A DNA stretch of 13,079 bases, from assembly GCA_027365375.1 (NCBI GenBank), contig DAHXNM010000045.1:1-13079 (forward strand). Reading direction: 5' to 3'. This document shows positions 7,205-13,079 of the stretch, in pieces. The notes beneath the pieces were generated by a model. It did not search any database. It had not been told where the DNA came from and worked only from the letters and a program-made list of their open reading frames with translations. The first letter of the stretch is position 1; each line of letters opens with the position of its first letter. This stretch comes from Ferrimicrobium sp. (GTDB lineage Bacteria; Actinomycetota; Acidimicrobiia; Acidimicrobiales; Acidimicrobiaceae). Both the position numbers and the translations under genes were made by a program.

Positions 7205-8320
7205 CTACCTAGCCTGGACCTTGAGATCACTTCGATATCGTCTCACTGGACCTAGACTCTCCAGCCTATCAACGAGTGCACGTAAACTTTCGCTTGCCAG
7301 GTCAGAAGGCGAATGAACCACCACTGGCGTTCCATGATCACCGCCCTCACGTAGAGCCATCGTTAGTGGTAGCTCAGCCAGGAGCTCGACGCCGAGTTCG
7401 GTGGCTAGCTGTGCACCTCCTCCAGAACCGAAGATCGGGTATCGCTCACCCTCAGGAGTTACGAAAGCCGACATATTCTCAATGACACCACGGACCGGTA
7501 GCTTCAGTTTCCTAGCCGCCAACGCAGAGCGCTGTGCGACACGAACAGCCGCTGGCTGTGGCGTGGTTACCACGAAAATCTCCGAACGCGGAAGAAATTG
7601 CTGCAGACTCAAGGCGACGTCACCGGTGCCGGGAGGCATATCCACCAGCAGGTAATCGAGTTCACCCCAGAGCACATCGACAAGGAACTGTTCAATCGTC
7701 TTGTGGAGCATCGGGCCACGCCAAATGACCGGCGTATCCTCATCAACAAAGAAACCGAGCGACATCACCTTGACCCCGAAGGCCTTTGGCGGCAGGATTA
7801 GGTCATCAATGACCCTCGGCATGCTGGCGAGACCAAGGAGCTTCGGAATCGAAAAACCGTAGACATCTGCATCCAGGATTCCTACTCGCCTCCCACGCTG
7901 TGCAAGCTCAACTGCAACGTTGGCGGTGACCGAGGATTTACCGACACCACCTTTGCCCGACGAAACCCCAATTACCCGTGTTGTGACACCGGGCAAAGAG
8001 AATACCGGGGTTCGAGAGCTTCGTGACTCGAGCATTGCTGGCGTCATGAGCCTCTCGCGTAACGCTGCCTGTCCAGTGGGGTCCAACGGCACAAGTTCCA
8101 CCGATACCGGTCCGAGATCGCTGACGGCCGCCTCAGCTTGTGCCTGCAGCCGCTCACCAACTTCTGGGACACCGCCCACGTAGTAGAGCTGCGCGTTCAC
8201 ACGCCGAAGGCGCGAACTAACGGTACCAACGAGACCGAGCTCTTGAAAACTCGCTCCTAGCTCGTCATCGACCAGCGCGCCTAAGCGCTCAGTGACCTGC
8301 TCCTCGATATTCCTTGCCAT
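7205..8320 (-). CDS. mrp: Mrp/ApbC (NBP35-like) P-loop ATPase, cysteine-free
   Basis: The 371-residue product has the Mrp layout: an N-terminal MIP18/DUF59-type domain (about 5-95, diverged, with DDELGASFQELGLVG), then the ATPase. This has VIGVSSGKGGVGKSSVTANV (117-136, deviant Walker A with signature Lys), LDADVYGFSIPKLLG (149-163), LLVDMPPGTGDVALSL (224-239), VTTPQPAAVRVA (251-262) and ENMSAF...IFGSGGG (281-302). Mrp proteins are thought to carry Fe-S clusters to apoproteins. In many, a CPxC motif between ENMS and FG supplies the cluster ligands; here that stretch is VTPEGERYP, and I see no cysteine in the whole protein. Start ATG 8318-8320 has AGGAG 6 nt upstream. It is the first gene of the leftward run and diverges from the HTH regulator. 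The family call is firm; Fe-S carriage is doubtful. Confidence 0.92.
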   Translation of the reverse strand: MARNIEEQVTERLGALVDDELGASFQELGLVGTVSSRLRRVNAQLYYVGGVPEVGERLQAQAEAAVSDLGPVSVELVPLDPTGQAALRERLMTPAMLESRSSRTPVFSLPGVTTRVIGVSSGKGGVGKSSVTANVAVELAQRGRRVGILDADVYGFSIPKLLGLASMPRVIDDLILPPKAFGVKVMSLGFFVDEDTPVIWRGPMLHKTIEQFLVDVLWGELDYLLVDMPPGTGDVALSLQQFLPRSEIFVVTTPQPAAVRVAQRSALAARKLKLPVRGVIENMSAFVTPEGERYPIFGSGGGAQLATELGVELLAELPLTMALREGGDHGTPVVVHSPSDLASESLRALVDRLESLGPVRRYRSDLKVQAR

Positions 8321-8420
8321 GATTATCTCCTACCTTGTCCCCCATCACAACGCTCTAAACCTTTCTTGACTAAACTAGTGGGACAATACCGCTACCGTCT
8401 TGGTGGAGGGAAAGGCGCCC
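8321..8420. promoter_or_regulatory. Divergent intergenic region with inverted repeat TTGTCCC/GGGACAA
   Basis: This 100-bp gap should hold promoters for both mrp (minus) and the HTH regulator (plus). TTGTCCC at 8335-8341 and GGGACAA at 8380-8386 are exact inverted 7-mers, centred about 45 bp apart. A TTGACT at 8366-8371 could be a plus-strand -35, although the only nearby -10 (TACCGC, 8387-8392) has a 15-nt spacer and is poor. ACTAGT (8374-8379) is palindromic. These could be operator half-sites for the regulator. All were identified by eye and none matches a SufR box I know. Confidence 0.35.
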
Positions 8421-9308
8421 ATGGAAAAGACACCTGAGTCAATGAATCTCCCGTCACGATCGTCGGCTTCGACAGTGGCCGTTGCCAACAAACTCGCGCC
8501 GCGCGAGCTCTCGTCTCGCATTCATCGATCTGGACATGATGACCCTAATTCCATGAACTCGGCAGGCTCGTTTACCGGTGCAGTTCAGGCACTTTCTCAA
8601 GCCCTAGGCGATCCCACTAGACGCGAGATCTATCTCTACGTACGAGAACATGGAGCAGTAACGGCTCAGGAGATCGGTCGACAGTTCCAACTTCACCCCA
8701 ATGTCGCTCGACACCACCTTGACAGGCTTGCGGCTAGTGGCTATGTCGAGGCGAGTCTCGATCGAACCAATCCATCCCAGGTTGGTCGGCCATCGAAACA
8801 CTATCGAAGCAGTGGGGTTCCACTTCTAGTTGACGGTATCGGAGAGCAGGCGACGTTGCTCGGGAGGCTCTTGGCTAGAACACTTGAGATGCTCGACCAT
8901 GACACTGCTGCTCAGTTAGCCTACGAGGTAGGGCTGGATTACGGCCATGAGATCGGCCGACAGATGAACGGCCAAGAGGCGACCAAGAGCATAGCGGCCA
9001 GCCTAAAGCTAGTCGCCGACGCGCTCACACGCAGCGGCTTCTCCTCAAGCGAGGATTCTCACAATAAAGCTCTCAGCCTCAAGAACATGAGCTGCCCCTT
9101 TGGCGCACTCGTCGCCGATCATCCTGTTCTCTGCGTTACTGAAAGTGGCATAATAGAGGGATTGCTTGAGAGCCTCGCGGTGAACGGTGACCTAGCTCGA
9201 GCCGAGCCGGTTCGTGGCGGCATCCGAGGTTGCGAGGTACGCATTCACTCAGTCACAGAGACCGTCGTCAAGCTAAGACCACGAACGCTAACCCGAGAAC
9301 CCAGCTAA
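8421..9308 (+). CDS. HTH regulator with C-terminal cysteines, SufR/DeoR-like
   Basis: The 295-residue product has a low-complexity, Ser-rich N-terminal tail (1-50), then an ArsR/DeoR-like winged helix: LSQALGDPTRREIYLYVREH (58-77), the recognition helix around HPNVARHHLDRLAASGYVEA (92-111) and the wing motif GRPSKHY (122-128). The C-terminal half carries the pattern C225-P-F...C238...G-C271, as in the SufR group, where cysteines bind an Fe-S cluster and release of repression follows cluster loss. I infer, but cannot prove, cluster sensing here. ATG 8421 is chosen for its position after GGAGGG (8405-8410) and AAAGG (8411-8415). A TTG at 8400 and ATGs at 8442 and 8552 are alternatives; the tail before residue 50 is not conserved-looking. 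It is divergent from mrp, a natural target, and its stop overlaps the convergent oxidoreductase gene by 4 nt. Confidence 0.82.
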   Translation: MEKTPESMNLPSRSSASTVAVANKLAPRELSSRIHRSGHDDPNSMNSAGSFTGAVQALSQALGDPTRREIYLYVREHGAVTAQEIGRQFQLHPNVARHHLDRLAASGYVEASLDRTNPSQVGRPSKHYRSSGVPLLVDGIGEQATLLGRLLARTLEMLDHDTAAQLAYEVGLDYGHEIGRQMNGQEATKSIAASLKLVADALTRSGFSSSEDSHNKALSLKNMSCPFGALVADHPVLCVTESGIIEGLLESLAVNGDLARAEPVRGGIRGCEVRIHSVTETVVKLRPRTLTREPS

Positions 9309-9922
9309 CTGCCCCAATATCTCTGCTCGCGCCAGGGGTCGCCGTAGTTGTGATATCCGTTACGCTCCCAAAAACCAGGGGCATCCGAGTCCCGGAACTC
9401 AAGGCCACGGAGCCACTTTGCCGACTTCCAAAGATAAAGGTGAGGGAGTAGAAATCGCACCGGATATCCGTGTTCGGGGTCTAGCGGCTCACCGTCGAAC
9501 TCGACCGCCAACATGCAGATAGGATCATCGAGTGCATCCTGGTAAGGGATATTCGTAGTGAAGCCATGCTCTGCGTGTGCAATGATGTGGGTAACTGACG
9601 TTTGAGGTCGCACTAGCTCAATGATCTTGGTGATCGGGATCCCTTTCCACACCGTATCAAACTTCGACCACTTGGTCACACAGTGGATATCAGTGGTACG
9701 CTCCTCAAGCCCGAGATCGATCAACTCAGCGTAGCTAAGTTCGGTTGGCCGATCCACTAGACCCTCTATCCGCAATGACCATTGACTCAAATCCGGATAG
9801 ATCGGGACCTCTCCTGCATGCAGCACAGGGAAACGGTCGGTCATGTACTGTCCGGGCGGCAGTCGGTCAGGCGAGATGCCTCTGCGCTCCAGCTCCTTGC
9901 GGTTACGATCAAAAAAACTCAC
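9305..9922 (-). CDS. Small cytoplasmic sulfite-oxidase-fold molybdopterin oxidoreductase
   Basis: The product (205 residues from GTG, or 210 from the upstream ATG at 9937) is a single oxidoreductase molybdopterin-binding domain of the sulfite oxidase/MsrP superfamily. It has the small-family hallmark RLPPGQYMTDRFPVLHAGEV near the N-terminus, WSLRIEGLVDRP, and DIHCVTKWS with the molybdenum-binding cysteine (residue 81 from GTG). GIPITKIIELV, HGFTTNIP and YPVRFLLPHLYLWKSAKWLRG follow. No Tat or Sec signal is visible, so it should be cytoplasmic, and it lacks the cytochrome b5 and dimerisation domains of true sulfite oxidases. The GTG at 9920-9922 is preferred because AGGAG lies exactly 7 nt upstream; the ATG has no such site. 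It follows the CcmH-CcmI gene by 35 nt. The substrate is unknown. Confidence 0.87.
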   Translation of the reverse strand: MSFFDRNRKELERRGISPDRLPPGQYMTDRFPVLHAGEVPIYPDLSQWSLRIEGLVDRPTELSYAELIDLGLEERTTDIHCVTKWSKFDTVWKGIPITKIIELVRPQTSVTHIIAHAEHGFTTNIPYQDALDDPICMLAVEFDGEPLDPEHGYPVRFLLPHLYLWKSAKWLRGLEFRDSDAPGFWERNGYHNYGDPWREQRYWGS

Positions 9923-9929
9923 AGCGTCA

Positions 9930-9934
9930 CTCCT
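9930..9934 (-). promoter_or_regulatory. Ribosome binding site deciding the oxidoreductase start
   Basis: AGGAG on the minus strand sits 7 nt before the GTG at 9920-9922. It lies inside the first codons of the longer ATG reading, which itself has no purine-rich site just upstream. This favours the GTG start. Confidence 0.6.
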
Positions 9935-9957
9935 CATCAGGATCTAGAGGATTCAAC

Positions 9958-11100
9958 CTAGAAGGTCTTCGGAATCTTCCGGTGCGCAGCAAGGTATGCA
10001 GGCTTCGCCAACCGATACGCCTGTTGCACCAGTGATTTGCTCGGATGAGTCGCCAGGAAGCGGTTGAGGTGGGTCACCGCAGCTACCGGCCGATCCTCGC
10101 CATAAAAAAGCACCAAACCGTAATAGAGCTGAGCACTAGCGTCATAGGCGCCTAGCTGAGCAGCATGAGCGAGCACGCTGATCGAATCGGCCTTGGCACT
10201 CTTTGTTTTGGCCAGATTGAAGTCTATCCATCCCAGATAGGCGAGCGCGGTAGGGTCAGATGGATAGGTGGCAAGGACGCGATCAAACTCGGTGCGAGCC
10301 TGTTTAACCGCCCCCAAGCCTGCAAGCGCCTCGCCAGACGCGAGCTCTTGAGTAAGGCTCGGCGACGAAGAGGAGTTAGGCCGGGTCAGGAGTAACGTGC
10401 CCAGAGCACCAACTCCTACCAGGATCAACGCGGCTCCAATCTGAGCAAATCTACGAGAGAAGATAGGCTTGCGCATTGGTTTGTCGGTGGAGGTGACCAA
10501 CGCAGGACCCTCGTCGTTCACCCCTGCCGAGTCATCTATCGCGCGGCTAGCATCATCAACACCGCCAGTGGGTTGCCCCTCCTCAACCAGCTTCCCGCCG
10601 GCGATCGGCAACGGGGCATTCTCCTCGATCGTGAGCGAAGATAAGGTAGCCGACGAGGCGCCAGCCAGAACTCTGCTCTGACTCTTTGACTTTGGCGAGC
10701 GGGAGGAGAGACTTTTGTAGACCTCGTAGACAAGGACCAACCCGACGACGATCGGCAAAAGCCAAAGGAATAGGCCCACCCCGTTTGCAGGGGGGGCCAT
10801 CAAGATGGTGTCACCATAGCTCGCCACCAGTGAGTCGATAATCTCCTGGTTGGATGCCCCTGCGTGGACCTCATGATCGATGTAGGCTGCGATAGAGTAC
10901 GACGAAGCGCTTTTCGAGTTGTAGACCGCAAGGTTACCGCAGGACGGGCAGCGAACCTCCTTCTCAAGAGCGACGATGCGTGCGGATGCATTAGCAGAGG
11001 GCGTGTGGACAACCGCATACCCAACGGAAGCCAGTGCAATCACAAACAGGGCGATCCAGGCGAGAAGAGCGCGACTGCGACGCTTGGTCCGTGTAATCAT
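9958..11100 (-). CDS. ccmH: CcmH-CcmI fusion, cytochrome c maturation (apocytochrome reduction and binding)
   Basis: The 380-residue product joins two System I functions. Residues 11-31 form a membrane helix or signal anchor. The CcmH domain follows, with the redox motif VRCPSCGNLAVYNSKSASS (49-67, C51 and C54) and the downstream YGDTILMAPP (95-104), then a second membrane helix (about 107-127). A long Ser/Pro/acidic linker (130-205) leads to a third helix (about 220-238) and a TPR-like CcmI domain (255-350) that would hold apocytochrome. CcmH reduces the CxxCH thiols on the outer face of the membrane. The start is ATG 11098-11100, which overlaps the ccmG stop as TGATG and has AAGGGG upstream. 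The frame is open up to 11232, but that extension overlaps ccmG and lacks a signal sequence. A similar fusion is known in E. coli CcmH. Confidence 0.88.
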   Translation of the reverse strand: MITRTKRRSRALLAWIALFVIALASVGYAVVHTPSANASARIVALEKEVRCPSCGNLAVYNSKSASSYSIAAYIDHEVHAGASNQEIIDSLVASYGDTILMAPPANGVGLFLWLLPIVVGLVLVYEVYKSLSSRSPKSKSQSRVLAGASSATLSSLTIEENAPLPIAGGKLVEEGQPTGGVDDASRAIDDSAGVNDEGPALVTSTDKPMRKPIFSRRFAQIGAALILVGVGALGTLLLTRPNSSSSPSLTQELASGEALAGLGAVKQARTEFDRVLATYPSDPTALAYLGWIDFNLAKTKSAKADSISVLAHAAQLGAYDASAQLYYGLVLFYGEDRPVAAVTHLNRFLATHPSKSLVQQAYRLAKPAYLAAHRKIPKTF

Positions 11101-11657
11101 CAGTACCCCTTCTCTTGGGCGAGCGTCACCAATGCGTCGACGATTCGGACAGTCGTCGGACCCACAACCTTGGCTAGGACTATCCCATTCGGCGCAATTA
11201 AATAGCTCTCCGGAGGGGCAGATACTCCCCATCGAAGCGAGTTGGCTCCTGAGGAATCTTGCATAACCGGGAATCGCGCATGATACAACGACAAAAAGTG
11301 CTTGGCGGGTCCTGGGCTGTCATCGTAGTCCACCCCCAGCACGGTAATGGTAGAACTCCGCGCGAGCTTAGCGATCTGCGCCTCTTCGGTAGCACAACTC
11401 GAACACCAGCTAGCGAAGTAATTCACGAGGACAAAATGGCCACGAAACTGGCGCAAAGACAAGGTTTTGGAGGAGTATAAAGACTGTCCGCTTAAGGCAG
11501 GAGCTTGGCGGTAAAGGAGCGGCGAAGGTGAGACTTGGTCAACCGCAGGCCTCGTCTGGGCTGCTATGACAGCAAAATAAACGCAGACGGCCAGAATCAG
11601 AACGCCTACCGTTGTCAAGACGGGACGGCGGCGTGCAGCAAGCAAAACACCACTCAC
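11100..11657 (-). CDS. ccmG: CcmG/DsbE-type membrane-anchored thioredoxin
   Basis: The 185-residue product has an N-terminal anchor helix (about 14-33) and then an extracytoplasmic thioredoxin fold. The active site is NYFASWCSSCATEEAQI (79-95) with C85 and C88, and a cis-proline lies at P149 in APPESYLIAPNG, equivalent to the APET-type loop of CcmG. In System I, CcmG keeps apocytochrome and CcmH thiols reduced. The inter-cysteine pair is Ser-Ser rather than the Pro-containing pairs usual in CcmG, which may alter its redox potential. The start is GTG 11655-11657, overlapping the ccmF stop by 4 nt (GTGA), so the two are likely coupled. A general TlpA/ResA-like thioredoxin is the alternative reading, but the ccm neighbours favour CcmG. 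Confidence 0.88.
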   Translation of the reverse strand: MSGVLLAARRRPVLTTVGVLILAVCVYFAVIAAQTRPAVDQVSPSPLLYRQAPALSGQSLYSSKTLSLRQFRGHFVLVNYFASWCSSCATEEAQIAKLARSSTITVLGVDYDDSPGPAKHFLSLYHARFPVMQDSSGANSLRWGVSAPPESYLIAPNGIVLAKVVGPTTVRIVDALVTLAQEKGY

Positions 11658-13079
11658 ACCGTAACCTCAACGGCTAGATCTGGAGAGGATGCCAGCTGTC
11701 TTCTTCTCCTATTTTGCTCGCGAATGCCAAAGACGCTTAACAGACCGCCAATCACCATGATGCCCGCACCAGCCCACAACCAGAAGATCAGAGGTTGCAC
11801 CACAATCCCTAACGTGATCGTGCCTTTGACAGTCGTGGGAGCAGAGTCGATTGTCAGATAGACGTCACGAGTCAACCCCACATTCACCGCTGGAGTTCCG
11901 ACTGCAGTCGCATAGGTCCCGAATTGGGTGATCGCTGGATGGTATGTCTTGCCTCCATTGACGACCACGTTCGCCTCGAATGAGGTCTTTGCTGGTGTGA
12001 CGACGGTCTCAACCCCTCTATAGGTTAGGGTCTGGCCATATACATGGACGGTCTGACCAGGGACCATCTTGACTGAACCTTGATGTCCAAAAGTCGTCGC
12101 CGACGCCATCCCAATAGCAATGATCGCCAGTCCAATGTGGGTTAGCATGCCCGCCGAGGAGCGAGAGACAATCGCGGATATGCGACGACCAGAGGCACGA
12201 GAGAGGTTCCCATAGATGATGACCACCGATGACACAATCACAAAGGTGGCTAACGCGTAGGCGCCTAACGTAGCCATCGCCGTTACTCCGGCAAAGGCTG
12301 AGATCGCGAGAACAGCTACCGCCGCGACGCCAGGCAGGAGCAGGCGCTGGCCAAGGAGATCGGGACTAGTTTTGCGCCAGTTCAACCAAGGGCCGATGGC
12401 CATCACGGCGAGGAGAACTAGGCAGAGAGGTATCACAAAAGAATTAAAAAATGGAGCACCGACATCAACGGTCTGGTGATCGAAGTAATGAGCAAACAGT
12501 GGATAGACCGTTCCCGCAAGGATGACCAACGTGAGCAGACCAAAGATTGCGTTGTTGATCAACAACGACCCAGGTCTGGACAACAATGCGAATCGAGGTT
12601 GCCCCATCAGCCGATCTGCCGCAAAGATCGAAAGCCCAATCTCAAAGACCACGATGGCAACGAAGAATAGAATGAGCACCGTGCCAAGGCTCGAGTCTGA
12701 GAACGCATGGACCGACTGAAGCACACCTGACCTGGTGAAATAGGTGCCAAGAATAGTAAGGGCAAAGGCGGCAGCCACTAACGAGTAGCTGGCAACCCCC
12801 ATCCGTTTACGACGTCGATCTATCAGAACAGAATGAATAAAGGCAATACCGCACAGCCACGGGAGTAGCGCTGAGTTCTCCACCGGATCCCACGCCCAAT
12901 ACCCTCCCCAGCCGAGCACCTGATACGACCACCATGCCCCGAGAACGATACCGATGGTCAAGAATACCCAGGTGATGAGGGACCAGTTGCGCACCCTGAG
13001 TATCCAGTCACTGTTGAGACGTCCGGTGATCAACGCCGCGGAGAGCAGTGCAAACGGGACGCTCATGCCGACAAAACCC
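11654..13079 (-). CDS. ccmF: CcmF heme lyase subunit, N-terminus cut by the window edge
   Basis: The 474 visible residues form the middle and end of CcmF, a polytopic membrane protein that transfers heme to apocytochrome c. The frame is open to the edge; the residues just before the Met at 13066 (GFVG) continue the usual CcmF sequence, so that Met is internal. Numbering from it, the WWD heme-binding domain is GAWWSYQVLGWGGYWAWDPV (43-62) plus ENSALLPWL. The motif TRSGVLQSVHAFSDSSLGT (111-129) carries candidate heme-ligand H120, and H310 lies in LTHIGLAI. A large extracytoplasmic domain (about 325-420), a final helix (about 423-446) and a basic tail follow. CcmF is typically about 650 residues, so roughly 180 are missing on the right. 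It should be followed on that side by other ccm genes. Confidence 0.94.
   Translation of the reverse strand, partial: GFVGMSVPFALLSAALITGRLNSDWILRVRNWSLITWVFLTIGIVLGAWWSYQVLGWGGYWAWDPVENSALLPWLCGIAFIHSVLIDRRRKRMGVASYSLVAAAFALTILGTYFTRSGVLQSVHAFSDSSLGTVLILFFVAIVVFEIGLSIFAADRLMGQPRFALLSRPGSLLINNAIFGLLTLVILAGTVYPLFAHYFDHQTVDVGAPFFNSFVIPLCLVLLAVMAIGPWLNWRKTSPDLLGQRLLLPGVAAVAVLAISAFAGVTAMATLGAYALATFVIVSSVVIIYGNLSRASGRRISAIVSRSSAGMLTHIGLAIIAIGMASATTFGHQGSVKMVPGQTVHVYGQTLTYRGVETVVTPAKTSFEANVVVNGGKTYHPAITQFGTYATAVGTPAVNVGLTRDVYLTIDSAPTTVKGTITLGIVVQPLIFWLWAGAGIMVIGGLLSVFGIREQNRRRRQLASSPDLAVEVTV

Noticed and set aside
9911..9917. Run of seven A (T on the coding strand) near the start of the molybdoenzyme gene as a phase-variable tract
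   Set aside because: Seven bases is short for slippage-based switching and the frame is intact; it merely encodes Phe residues.
11101..11232. N-terminal extension of the CcmH-CcmI frame
   Set aside because: It overlaps ccmG and puts 44 unrelated residues before a good membrane anchor. The ATG at 11100 has a ribosome site and a TGATG junction.
1..13079. CRISPR array, insertion sequence, prophage, tRNA or rRNA
   Set aside because: No regular direct repeats, transposase or integrase motifs, terminal inverted repeats or RNA-gene patterns were seen on either strand by eye; a covariance-model scan was not possible.

Overview
The window reads as part of a chromosome from an actinobacterium of moderate GC content (roughly mid-50s % by eye). 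The lineage call rests on a PdtaS-type sensor kinase, a DUF3107 protein, a pair of unequal ArsA/Get3-like ATPases and an actinobacterial-type Mrp ATPase lying together. An acidophilic Acidimicrobiia member (Ferrimicrobium- or Acidithrix-like) would fit the GC and the cytochrome c machinery, but that is an inference. Nearly all genes lie on the minus strand; the exceptions are one regulator and a possible partial gene at the left edge.

Right part (about 9.3-13.1 kb, transcribed leftwards): the end of a System I cytochrome c maturation cluster. A CcmF heme lyase is cut by the window edge. It overlaps a membrane-anchored CcmG-type thioredoxin by 4 nt (GTGA), which overlaps a CcmH-CcmI fusion by 1 nt (TGATG). 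A small cytoplasmic sulfite-oxidase-fold molybdoenzyme follows. Its end overlaps the end of the opposite-strand regulator by 4 nt.

Middle part (about 2.5-9.3 kb): a plus-strand HTH regulator with three C-terminal cysteines (SufR-like) diverges from a leftward run: mrp, DUF3107, ArsA-like 1, ArsA-like 2, PHP-domain phosphoesterase and PdtaS-like histidine kinase. Most junctions are overlaps or gaps of under 10 nt, and stop codons merge with Shine-Dalgarno sequences, so this is probably one translationally coupled operon. The PHP gene is set back by about 85 nt. The set combines three P-loop ATPases of the SIMIBI class with a putative phosphatase and a sensor kinase. Each family is known, but why they sit together is not obvious.

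Left part (about 0.1-2.4 kb): etfB-etfA, the two subunits of an electron-transfer flavoprotein, then a separate YbjQ-family gene with its own likely extended -10 promoter. The first 118 bases may hold the tail of a plus-strand membrane protein.

The points most worth checking are: an Mrp with no cysteine at all beside a cysteine-bearing SufR-like regulator; loss of the signature lysine in the second ArsA-like ATPase; a PdtaS homologue lacking the sensory cysteine pair; and System I cytochrome c genes in a probable actinobacterium. No CRISPR array, transposon, rRNA or tRNA gene was seen.
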